A stretch of 64,000 nt of DNA from positions 2,418,001-2,482,000 of the forward strand of contig OZ244147.1 of assembly GCA_965216105.1 (NCBI GenBank), in the 5' to 3' direction. Positions 25,794 through 33,228 of the stretch are shown here, piece after piece (positions within the stretch are counted from its first letter, which is position 1; every line of letters starts with the position of its first letter). Under the pieces are notes generated by a model that had not been told where the DNA came from, did no database searches, and saw only the letters and a program-made list of their open reading frames with translations. Both the position numbers and the translations under genes were made by a program. Source of the DNA: JAALLB01 sp017643495 (GTDB taxonomy: Bacteria > Pseudomonadota > Alphaproteobacteria > Rhizobiales > Rhizobiaceae).

Positions 25794-26264
25794 ATGCACA
25801 CCCATCCAAGCATTCTGAGTGCAACCATCCGCAACAAAATCTACCTTTTGATATTATTTTTTTCCGGATGCCTGGCAACATTACCGGCTCAGGCAGACGA
25901 ACAAACGGAAACATATTCCGGAATAATTGTGGAAAATGCATTCATTGACGTAGATCGCAATAAGCCTGTTTCACAATTGAGATTGAAGATTTCCAATTTT
26001 TCCTCAGCCGATTTGACACTCCTGGAAATACGCTCAGACACTTTTGAACGTGCAGTGATACTCCTGAACACACCAAGCAAAGGTCCTGTAGAAGTTGATA
26101 CGCTGTCGATTTTACAGGAAGAAACCCTTGCACTTGACAGTTCGCACATTCGGGTAGAGCTGAGAAATCTGAACCGGGCGATACGACCCAATAATCGGGT
26201 TGAGTTTGAGTTGCTTTTTGCAGGACAAACCATCCGGGCAATGGCTGATGTACACCCGGGATAA
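25794..26264 (+). CDS. PCuAC-like periplasmic protein lacking canonical copper ligands
   Basis: The protein has 156 residues. A signal peptide (about 1-35, ending PAQA) precedes a single cupredoxin-like beta domain whose layout resembles PCu(A)C copper chaperones: IIVENAFIDVD at the start, LRLKISNFSSADLTLLEI, then VEVDTLSILQEETLALDSSH and VEFELLFAGQTIRAMADV at the end. The conserved His/Met ligands of the family (H-M-x10-M-x21-H-x-M) are not present in the expected positions. It starts just after a GAGGTA site, about 35 bp downstream of a CueR-type promoter. Copper responsiveness is therefore likely even if copper binding is not. Confidence 0.65.
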   Translation: MHTHPSILSATIRNKIYLLILFFSGCLATLPAQADEQTETYSGIIVENAFIDVDRNKPVSQLRLKISNFSSADLTLLEIRSDTFERAVILLNTPSKGPVEVDTLSILQEETLALDSSHIRVELRNLNRAIRPNNRVEFELLFAGQTIRAMADVHPG

Positions 26265-26409
26265 CCAATCTGCACACGATGACCGACAGAAATTGACACC
26301 AGCAGCTTTCCAGACCAGCGACTTGGTTGATGACTATCGGAACACAGTTTTGTTACCCGTATCAGTGACCTTCATTAGTCTAAGTGTAACTGGTTTGTGG
26401 TGATCTTTG

Positions 26410-26817
26410 ATGATGTCCGATTTTCACATCAAACTCGACAAGTCAGCGACCCGGTACATGTTTACCGCTCTGCTCGTTATCGTCTTAGTTGTTTCGAGCA
26501 ACCTCTTCCCCGTTCACTCGATACATGATCATGAAACGGCACGTTCCGGCTTATCAGAAACTGGTGTGTCGGATGGTTACCAAACGAACACAGCAGCACA
26601 CCACAATAGATCGTATGAAACACCTTCCTCAAATGATAAGCAGGATGGCAGCGATTGCTGCATGGCATTTTGTACAGCAGAATTATCTATGGATTGCGAT
26701 CCGCATACCTGGTTTGTGACCAGTGAAGCACAACTTCAAATTTACCCGCAGCGTCTCAAGGTAGATGCTCGTCCGCCCCGGACCAAACCCCCGAAACACA
26801 GCACAACTCTTGGCTAG
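26410..26817 (+). CDS. Second small membrane-anchored His/Cys protein
   Basis: The protein is 135 residues from ATG 26410 (26413 also possible). It has one N-terminal hydrophobic segment (MFTALLVIVLVVSSNLFPV), then a His-containing polar region (HSIHDHE, AAHHNRSY), a DCCMAFC motif, and a Pro/Arg-rich tail (DARPPRTKPPKH). The order anchor-His region-CCxxxC-Pro tail matches the protein at 25103, so the two are probably distant paralogues under the two CueR-type promoters. No named family is recognised. Confidence 0.6.
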   Translation: MMSDFHIKLDKSATRYMFTALLVIVLVVSSNLFPVHSIHDHETARSGLSETGVSDGYQTNTAAHHNRSYETPSSNDKQDGSDCCMAFCTAELSMDCDPHTWFVTSEAQLQIYPQRLKVDARPPRTKPPKHSTTLG

Positions 26818-26990
26818 AGTGGCGCTCTGATTCATCTCTGAACAATCATAGAATTTCTTTCTCCAAGTAACTCTTTGTCACTTGGTGGCGCGTCATCTGG
26901 CTTGCAGGCTAACGGAGATTTTTGGGCGACCAAATTCCGCAGGCTCGCAACTCTCACCAATTTGTATTTTACATATTCGAGGAAGAGCCA

Positions 26991-28055
26991 ATGCCAACAA
27001 ATGTTACACTTCCGCTAAGCAGGCACCTTGAGAAAAACAAGAACAGTTTTGGGCTTTTGAGAATAGTCGCAGCCAGCGCAGTTGTGTTCTCTCACTCATG
27101 GCCAGCGACAAAAGGCAGTTGGTATCCGGAACCACTGCAGATCGAAACCGGCTACACCTTGGGATGGCATGCAGTAAACCTATTTTTTATGTTATCGGGT
27201 CTGCTGATTGCCGGAAGCCTGGATAAAAAGAGGTCCATTGGCGCATTTTTCATCAACCGGTTTTTGAGAATTTATCCTGCACTTCTCGTTGTCATTCTGT
27301 CGACGGTATTTCTGTCGGCACTGTTGGTCGACCATTCAACGTGGGACGGTCTCTCCGCTTTCGAGTATGTGGCGCGTAATTTTCTTCTTGTTGGTTCAAG
27401 CGCCACTCTGCCGGGGGTTTTTGCAAACAATCCGGAACAGTACCGGATAAACGTTCCGCTCTGGACGTTGAAATATGAAGTGTTCGCCTATTTTACCATT
27501 GCGATGTTATCCGCCCTTTCCTGGAAACATCCGCGTGTGTTTTCCCTGAAACTTCTTACGCTGCTCATTCTGATATCCGGAAGTATCGTTATGGTGTCGT
27601 TTGGCACGATGGAAGGACAAGGGTTCATGCATCACGTGGTGCGGCTGACCTTTTCATTCTACCTGGGAGTGGCTTGCTGGATTTGGCGCAATTCATTACG
27701 TATCGACATATGGTGCGTTACGGGACTGGCCATGCTGAATGGCGTTTTTTTGTGGTCCGGGTTTTACTATCTACCAGCCCAAATCGTGTTCCTGAGCGCA
27801 CTGGCACTCTGGATCGGAACCAGAAAATTTGGCGCCATATCTGGATTTACCGATAAGCAGGACTACTCCTATGGCGTTTACATTATGGGCTACCCCATAC
27901 AACAAGCAGTTATGGCACTTACAGATGTTCCAAACCCTTGGTACAATTTTGCACTTACAATGACACTTGTGGTTCCCATTGCTGCGGTTTCATGGAACCT
28001 TGTTGAGCAACCTTCCCTTCGTTTCAAAAAAAATATTCCCAAAGAAACACGCTGA
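26991..28055 (+). CDS. Acyltransferase family 3 (OafA/YrhL-like) membrane protein
   Basis: The protein is 354 residues from ATG 26991, which follows GAGGAAG; the frame is open further upstream without a better start. It has about ten hydrophobic segments. Family landmarks: the N-terminal NSFGLLRIVAASAVVFSHSW with the conserved His, AVNLFFMLSGLLIAGSL, and FFINRFLRIYPALLVVILST. Such proteins O-acetylate or otherwise acylate surface glycans or lipids from the inner membrane. It stands alone; a miniature transposable element begins 3 bp after its stop. Confidence 0.9.
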   Translation: MPTNVTLPLSRHLEKNKNSFGLLRIVAASAVVFSHSWPATKGSWYPEPLQIETGYTLGWHAVNLFFMLSGLLIAGSLDKKRSIGAFFINRFLRIYPALLVVILSTVFLSALLVDHSTWDGLSAFEYVARNFLLVGSSATLPGVFANNPEQYRINVPLWTLKYEVFAYFTIAMLSALSWKHPRVFSLKLLTLLILISGSIVMVSFGTMEGQGFMHHVVRLTFSFYLGVACWIWRNSLRIDIWCVTGLAMLNGVFLWSGFYYLPAQIVFLSALALWIGTRKFGAISGFTDKQDYSYGVYIMGYPIQQAVMALTDVPNPWYNFALTMTLVVPIAAVSWNLVEQPSLRFKKNIPKETR

Positions 28056-28057
28056 GG

Positions 28058-28185
28058 GGCTTTTCAGAATAAACGCGTTGATCTCCGACGGTAATCGCCC
28101 TGCGAGAATGGCACCAGTTATGCGGCGTCTAAAACTTCCCTTCCACCGAAAAGCAGCGATTGCTTTAATTTACTATGACATAAAC
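28058..28185. mobile_element. Miniature element related to the IS6 copies (MITE A)
   Basis: This 128-bp element has a left end GGCTTTTCAGAATAAACGC, then GTTGATCTCC, parallel to the IS6 left end. Its right end reads GTTTATGTCATAGTAAATT from the other strand. The inner block CGCCCTGCGAGAATGGC is nearly identical in MITE B (28713). It begins right after the acyltransferase stop codon. Confidence 0.75.
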
Positions 28186-28218
28186 TCTGGAATAGAATAA
28201 AAACTAGTGACTAGTTTA

Positions 28219-28644
28219 CTATAATAATATGCTTAATACTATACTGAGTACGCCTAAGCCCACCGAGATAACTGCCAAGACTGCTGGAGTTCGCACCATC
28301 GGGTCTTTTGCTTCTAGATGCCAGCTGACTGTGGCAAGTAAACCAGCTTTCGTTATCTCTAGATAGGTTTCCTGTTCTGTAGATAACCCAAGTTTATTTC
28401 GAAGATCGTAGTCCATGTAAACAAATTTAGGATCTTTGTAATGTCCGATAACCGCTGCTAGCGCAGTTTTTCCACTTTGTGTTAATATTTTTACGATCTC
28501 AAATCGCTTAGCATTATCGCGCTTTTGGTAATTTACGAGTATTCTCCCACGCCCCGCATGCTCTCTCGGTGCTCGTTTTACCACAAAATTATGAGTATTT
28601 TCTTCTTTCACTATGAAACCGGGAAACTTGCTGGAAAGTGCCAT
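28219..28644 (-). CDS. Hypothetical C-terminally anchored protein
   Basis: The protein has 141 residues. The N-terminal two thirds are soluble and fairly basic, with a helix-turn-helix-like arrangement (DNAKRFEIVKILTQSGKTAL; YDLRNKLGLSTEQETYLEIT). The C-terminus is a single hydrophobic helix (PAVLAVISVGLGVLSIVLSI), giving a tail-anchored or membrane-associated layout. It lies between two miniature elements and is AT-rich compared with its surroundings, suggesting accessory DNA. No family recognised. Confidence 0.55.
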   Translation of the reverse strand: MALSSKFPGFIVKEENTHNFVVKRAPREHAGRGRILVNYQKRDNAKRFEIVKILTQSGKTALAAVIGHYKDPKFVYMDYDLRNKLGLSTEQETYLEITKAGLLATVSWHLEAKDPMVRTPAVLAVISVGLGVLSIVLSILL

Positions 28645-28712
28645 GTTATCTTCAACACAATATATAATATTGCACAGTAGTATTGTTTATGACCTCCCTC
28701 AATCAGAAAAAT

Positions 28713-28833
28713 GGCTGTGTAACAGAAAAGGGGTATTTTGTAACGGTAGGCGCCCTGCGAGAATGGCGCCAGCTTACTGCCACCTTCCCCTTTGTGTAAT
28801 TCCGCAAAAAGCTCGGTTCACTCTGACTGCACC
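28713..28833. mobile_element. Miniature element related to the IS6 copies (MITE B)
   Basis: This 121-bp element contains the block GCGCCCTGCGAGAATGGCGC shared with MITE A. Its right end, read on the other strand (GGTGCAGTCAGAGTGAACC), matches the IS6 left-end consensus. It occupies most of the 318-bp gap between a hypothetical gene and the HemS-like gene; nothing else is recognised in that gap. Confidence 0.75.
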
Positions 28834-29024
28834 ATGCCAAGAGCATGATTTGACACGCGCTGTTCCCAACTGCTAGTTGGATATCCAGCAAGCCATGAAT
28901 ATCGTCCGGATTTCAAAGCAAGCTAAATCACTACAATTTATTCCTGCAATCGGGTGCCAATATGAGAGTTGGCGCCTGTTCAATGTTTAGCAGCTTTCCA
29001 AAAACCTTCCCGACGGACCCTTCA

Positions 29025-29750
29025 ATGACCAAAATTAATGAACTCTCTGCCAGTTCCAGCCAAGCCTATGGACGATGGAAAATCGCCAACAATTTAGTAG
29101 AAGACGTATTCAGCCGTTTGCCAACCATGGACAAATTGATGGTCGTAGCCAGCGCTCACCAGACAGTCCATGAACGTATCGGGATTGTTGAGACTGTGAA
29201 ACAGTCACACGGTACAGTATGCTTGTCCGGCCCCACCCATAACTCAGAAATTCTGCGCGACAGTATACACTCTGTCTACTTTGATACTTCTTCGCAAATG
29301 AAAGACAAAACTTTGCCCAAGCTGGACTTCAGGGGCGAGAACAATGAAACTGTATTTTCAGTTATAGGACTTCAAGGCGCGGCTCCGTTTGCCAACGCGT
29401 TATCAAGCCTGAGCATGACTCCGGTGGAAGTTCTGCCAAAGCCGGAAAGAAACCAGTTTTCACAAGAAGAGACTGAAGAAGCTGATCCAGGCAATGATTT
29501 TTTGCAGAAACTTTCTGACAACGGTTCGGAAACACTGGTTCGTTTTGAGACGTCAGCCATCAGGCAACAATGGCAAGGGAAAATTCAATCTGTGCGCGCA
29601 AGCATGGGACACATCAATATAATCCAACCCGATTTCCACCTCCACTTGCCTTTTGGAAAAGTGTCTTCCTGGCAGCTGAACAATGATGTTTGGCAAGCAA
29701 TGGATGCCGATGGAAAGGTTTTCGGCCTCACAATTCAGGTGATGTCATGA
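29025..29750 (+). CDS. Diverged HemS/HmuS-like haem-handling protein
   Basis: The protein is 241 residues from ATG 29025; an in-frame ATG at 28962 is possible and no ribosome-binding site decides. The first half resembles one HemS repeat: MVVASAHQTVHERIGIVE parallels the family's 'avHekvG' segment, and the LDFRGENNETVFSVIGLQG stretch its 'SLQFFD..G.A..K' part. The second half ends with HINIIQPDFHLHLPFGKVSS, matching the C-terminal 'NvldpdFNLHLred.I' signature. Family members are usually about 345 residues, so this one is shortened and diverged. It is translationally coupled (ATGA) to a ChaN-like gene. Haem degradation or traffic is inferred. Confidence 0.6.
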   Translation: MTKINELSASSSQAYGRWKIANNLVEDVFSRLPTMDKLMVVASAHQTVHERIGIVETVKQSHGTVCLSGPTHNSEILRDSIHSVYFDTSSQMKDKTLPKLDFRGENNETVFSVIGLQGAAPFANALSSLSMTPVEVLPKPERNQFSQEETEEADPGNDFLQKLSDNGSETLVRFETSAIRQQWQGKIQSVRASMGHINIIQPDFHLHLPFGKVSSWQLNNDVWQAMDADGKVFGLTIQVMS

Positions 29751-30664
29751 ATACTGCGCAAGGAATTTTTCAGGTTGGGAGATGGTATAATCCCGATAGT
29801 GGAACAGAGATTCTTCATCAAGACATAATCAAGCGCTGCGCTTTATCGAACGTCGTGCTGGTAGGCGAACAGCATGACCGCTCCTCACATCACAGGCTGC
29901 AACTGCACATTGCGGCGGGTATTTTGTCCCATCGAAGCGACGTAGTGATGGGCTTTGAAATGTTCCCGAAACGCAGCAATCCTGTACTTGAGGAATGGGT
30001 TTCAGGCAAACTTGACGAGGCCGAATTTCTGGAAAAAGTGAATTGGGACAAAGTCTGGGGGTTTGCTCCTGAACTTTACATGCCCCTGTTTCGGTTTTGC
30101 AGGGAATTCAGGATAAGAATGATTGGCCTGAATTGTTGTCGTGCCTTGGTAACCAAAGTCGGAAAACTAGGCTGGAAAGCTGTAGATGTTTCTGAACGTG
30201 ACGGACTTACACCGGCAAAGCCGGCAACTTTCGAGTATCGCAAGGCGTTGTTTGGCCTTGGGCCAGGAATTGGACCGATGGCCACGGCATCAGGTCCGGA
30301 TGACCCAAAGCTTGATCGTTTTGTAAATGCCCAACAGGTATGGGATCGTTCGTTTGCATGCCGTATAGCTGAGGAGCTTGACCAACAACACCCTCCGCTC
30401 GTTATCGGCATTATCGGCAGCGGCCATCTGCGTTACAAACACGGAACGCCATTCCAGCTGGATGATCTTGGGTGCACGGAAACCATGGTTTTGCTCCCTG
30501 ATGACAAGGGAAGCCTTATCTCTCCGGGAATTGCGGACGCAATATTCCGTCTTGATCCCCCACCGGAACACGAGATCATGGCAACAGAGAAATACATCGA
30601 GAAAGTCCGCAACCGCGAAAAATCAAAAAAAGACACAGCAGGTTTGTCAGAGAAAGCGCGTTGA
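29747..30664 (+). CDS. ChaN-like haem-binding family protein
   Basis: The protein is 305 residues from ATG 29747, overlapping the previous stop by 4 bp. It shows the Cofac_haem_bdg/ChaN pattern: NVVLVGEQHDRSSHHRLQLH near the N-terminus, VVMGFEMFPKRSNPVLEEWV, the Asp/Trp-rich FLEKVNWDKVWGFAPELYMP and the C-terminal VIGIIGSGHLRYKHGTPFQL. No signal peptide is visible, unlike the ChaN lipoproteins, so it may be cytoplasmic. The stop codon lies inside the left end of an adjoining IS6 remnant: about the last eight residues (from AGLSEKAR) are element-derived and the native C-terminus may be lost. Confidence 0.8.
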   Translation: MNTAQGIFQVGRWYNPDSGTEILHQDIIKRCALSNVVLVGEQHDRSSHHRLQLHIAAGILSHRSDVVMGFEMFPKRSNPVLEEWVSGKLDEAEFLEKVNWDKVWGFAPELYMPLFRFCREFRIRMIGLNCCRALVTKVGKLGWKAVDVSERDGLTPAKPATFEYRKALFGLGPGIGPMATASGPDDPKLDRFVNAQQVWDRSFACRIAEELDQQHPPLVIGIIGSGHLRYKHGTPFQLDDLGCTETMVLLPDDKGSLISPGIADAIFRLDPPPEHEIMATEKYIEKVRNREKSKKDTAGLSEKAR

Positions 30665-31034
30665 CCTGCCATGGTGGGCACCCTACCCATGACCCAAGTT
30701 AGTCAATTTGCTACTTCAAAACGCCACCTGAAATCATCAGACTTGCCGTGATGAGGTATGTCGGTTTTCCACTTTGACTCCGTAATGTTAAAGACCTGCG
30801 GTGCGATCATGGAATTTGGGTGAGGTGCTCCTGAATCAGTGGCGAAACCTCGATCTCTGCCGGGCTGTTGATCACGAAGGCGAAGTTTACAGAAGTTCGC
30901 CAGCGCCCACTCCTCAGTTTACAACCACTTTAACCAGGAACACAGTCTCTACTCTCGATCAAACTTCAAAGAAAACAGAACAGTCGCTCTCAACGAGTGG
31001 CGGCAGTTGTGTACCACCCAGAACCTGCCTCTCA
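30641..31034 (+). mobile_element. IS6-family element remnant, copy 3
   Basis: The left end GGTTTGTCAGAGAAAGCGCG (30641) matches copies 1 and 2. The body keeps transposase fragments, but its deletions differ: the VDHEGEV segment absent from copies 1 and 2 is present here. The right terminal repeat is missing; the sequence runs into the DeoR stop codon at 31037. It forms the left border of the G+C-richer microcompartment block. Confidence 0.75.
30689..31034 (+). pseudogene. IS6-family transposase fragment, copy 3
   Basis: An ATG at 30689 begins a frame reading TQVSQFATSKRHLKSSDLP only after frameshifts. Recognisable blocks are the N-terminal 'EIIRLAVM' region, the central AVDHEGEVY and the C-terminal segment (SRSNFKENRTVALNEWRQL in one frame). 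Large parts between them are deleted. It cannot be functional. Confidence 0.8.
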
Positions 31035-31036
31035 CG

Positions 31037-31813
31037 CTAGTGTGTGGCAACGATGACGTACGCACCTTGGCTTATCAGGCTTTGGCTAATCGGCTTGGGC
31101 GGGGCATGGTCCGTCACCAGTTTTGTCTTTGAATTCCATCGCAAGATTCGCTTTAGCGACGTCTTTCCAAACTTTGACTGATCGGCGACCACAATGGTTT
31201 GCTCTGCCTGGTTGATCATCGCAACGTATATGTCTGCTGCCGATGGAAGAGCTTCGGTGACGCCTGTCTCATCGATGGCTGACGCGCCGATTACCGTGGC
31301 TTGCACATTATATTCTGCGATGAAACGCAAGGTTTCGGGGCCATGAACCAGCCCCTCTTGCAACTCGACCGTACCGGGAACCGATATGACCTTGAAAAGC
31401 GGGTTGGCAGCCAATTCGATCGCGATTTCGAATGAGGCTGTCAGGATGGTGAGAGATCGCTCAACCTTCTTGAGCGCACGAGCGAAATGCAAGGTTGTTG
31501 CTCCCCCGCCAATGTAAAGACTGTCCACGTTTTCCAACGCTTCAACGGCATGGGCGGCGATTTGCTCGCGAGCTTCTACATGCAGCTTCATTCGTTCTGC
31601 GAGAGCGGGTTCGAGCGCAGAAGTTCGCACAGCGCCACCGTATGTGCGGCGGATGGTACCTTCGGCTTCTAGCTCCGCCAAATCGCGCCGAATGGTCTCG
31701 GACGACACATCCAATGCACGAGCCAGTTCGTTCACGCGCTTTGCCGGATCCATCTTGAGTGCATCCAGAATGCGGGCATGTCGCCGTGTCTTTTTAGATT
31801 GATTTTTGGCCAA
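31037..31813 (-). CDS. DeoR-family transcriptional regulator of the microcompartment locus
   Basis: The protein is 258 residues from a TTG at 31813, chosen because a perfect GGAGG lies five bases upstream and the next residues are family-like; the frame is open about 50 residues further without such a site. The DeoR helix-turn-helix is at about residues 12-60 (RHARILDALKMDPAKRVNEL, then VSSETIRRDLAELEAEG). The sugar-phosphate-sensing domain follows (DSLYIGGGATTLHFARAL, VHGPETLRFIAEYNV, VVADQSKFGK). It is divergent from the microcompartment operon across a 122-bp gap holding two TTTGACTGACTT repeats, its likely binding sites. Confidence 0.88.
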   Translation of the reverse strand: MAKNQSKKTRRHARILDALKMDPAKRVNELARALDVSSETIRRDLAELEAEGTIRRTYGGAVRTSALEPALAERMKLHVEAREQIAAHAVEALENVDSLYIGGGATTLHFARALKKVERSLTILTASFEIAIELAANPLFKVISVPGTVELQEGLVHGPETLRFIAEYNVQATVIGASAIDETGVTEALPSAADIYVAMINQAEQTIVVADQSKFGKTSLKRILRWNSKTKLVTDHAPPKPISQSLISQGAYVIVATH

Positions 31814-31867
31814 GCATACCTCCGCAGAACCAAAATAGTCGCATTTATTGTGCTGGTCGATATCTTT

Positions 31868-31933
31868 TTTGACTGACTTACCACAAAAAATGTTTGAACT
31901 ACGGCAAAATATGTGTATTAGTTTGACTGACTT
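31868..31933. promoter_or_regulatory. Direct-repeat candidate operators for the DeoR regulator
   Basis: Two identical 12-bp copies of TTTGACTGACTT occur at 31868-31879 and 31922-31933, 54 bp apart, in the gap between the DeoR gene and the PLP-enzyme gene. DeoR-family proteins often bind such repeated sites. The second copy ends two bases before the first gene's ATG, where binding would block transcription or translation. Confidence 0.65.
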
Positions 31934-31935
31934 CA

Positions 31936-33228
31936 ATGGAGATGCACGTGTTCGACTACGGATACTTCTCATTTGGTTCCAAGGATGAACTGCTTGCCAA
32001 GGCGGCAGAATATTGGAATCCCGGCAAGGTCAGCTTCTGGAAAGATGCCGGCACACCAATGGTGATCGACCGGCGTGAAGGATACCGGCTTTATGACATG
32101 TCGGGCAAAAGCCTGATCGACTTGCACCTGAATGGTGGAACCTACAACTTTGGGCATCGTCATCCCGAACTGGTAGAAGTATTAAAGTCCGGCCTTGATT
32201 ATTTCGACATGGGCAATCACTGGTTCCCCTCCGTGGCACGGGCAGCTTTCGCCGAGAAACTCGTGAACACGGCACCGCATATGAAATACGCGATCTTTGG
32301 CGCGGGTGGTGCCGAAGCTGTCGAAATCGCAATCAAAACTGCGCGCTATGCCACAAAGCGGAAGAAGATCATCTCGATCATCAAGGGTTATCACGGACAT
32401 TCCGGACTCTCCGTGGCAACGGGGGACGAGCGTTTCACAAAGATCTTCCTCGCCGAACGGCCCGACGAGTTCGTGCAGGTGCCGTTCAACGATGCGGATG
32501 CGCTGGAGCGGGAATTGAAGAAGGGCGATGCCGCCGCCCTCATTATCGAAACCATTCCGGCAACTTATGGTTTTCCCATGCCGGAAGACGGCTATCTGAA
32601 GGCCTGTCAGGATCTGTGTCACAAATACGGGGCCAAGTTCATTTCGGACGAAGTTCAGACAGGATTGATGCGCACAGGTGTGATGTGGGGTTGGCAAGGA
32701 TACGGCCTGCAGCCTGACATTTTCGTCTGCGGCAAGGGTCTGGGCGGCGGCATCTATCCGATTAGCGCATGTGTGGTGACCGAGGAATGTGGTCAATGGC
32801 AGGTTGAGGACGGGGCTGCCCATATCTCAACCGCTGGCGGATCTGAACTGGGCTGCCTCGTCGGCCATCATGTTCTCGAAATGCTCCAACGGCCCGAAGT
32901 TGTTTCGAACATCGAGTTCGTCGCGCAATTCTTTTCCCAGTCAATGGCGGAAATGATGGCTCGGCATAGCGACATTTTCTGCGGGGTTCGCCAGCGTGGT
33001 GTCGTTCTGGGGCTGGAGTTTGATCACCCCGAAGGTGCCGTCGCGGTATCGCGCGCGCTTTATGAAAATGGGGTATGGGCGATCTTTTCATCGCTCGACA
33101 AACGCGTCCTGCAATTCAAGCCCGGCGTCGTGAAAGATGTCGAACTTTGTCAGGAAATCATGGACCGGTTTGACGCTGCCATGCCGCGCGCACGGCAATT
33201 GCTTGACCAGATGCGGAGGAGCGCGTGA
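31936..33228 (+). CDS. Class III PLP aminotransferase / aminoalcohol-phosphate phospho-lyase candidate
   Basis: The protein is 430 residues from ATG 31936 (ATG 31942 also possible). Fold-type I class III features: the GAGGAEAVEIAIKTARY cofactor loop, YHGHSGLS, the PLP-pairing Asp in FISDEVQTGLMRTG (about residue 238) and the Schiff-base Lys in VCGKGLGGG (Lys267). In RMM/AAUM microcompartment loci the corresponding enzyme acts with an APH-family kinase, removing phosphate and ammonia from phosphorylated 1-amino-2-propanol to give propionaldehyde. That activity is inferred from the neighbours; plain transamination is the alternative. First gene of the operon. Confidence 0.85.
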   Translation: MEMHVFDYGYFSFGSKDELLAKAAEYWNPGKVSFWKDAGTPMVIDRREGYRLYDMSGKSLIDLHLNGGTYNFGHRHPELVEVLKSGLDYFDMGNHWFPSVARAAFAEKLVNTAPHMKYAIFGAGGAEAVEIAIKTARYATKRKKIISIIKGYHGHSGLSVATGDERFTKIFLAERPDEFVQVPFNDADALERELKKGDAAALIIETIPATYGFPMPEDGYLKACQDLCHKYGAKFISDEVQTGLMRTGVMWGWQGYGLQPDIFVCGKGLGGGIYPISACVVTEECGQWQVEDGAAHISTAGGSELGCLVGHHVLEMLQRPEVVSNIEFVAQFFSQSMAEMMARHSDIFCGVRQRGVVLGLEFDHPEGAVAVSRALYENGVWAIFSSLDKRVLQFKPGVVKDVELCQEIMDRFDAAMPRARQLLDQMRRSA

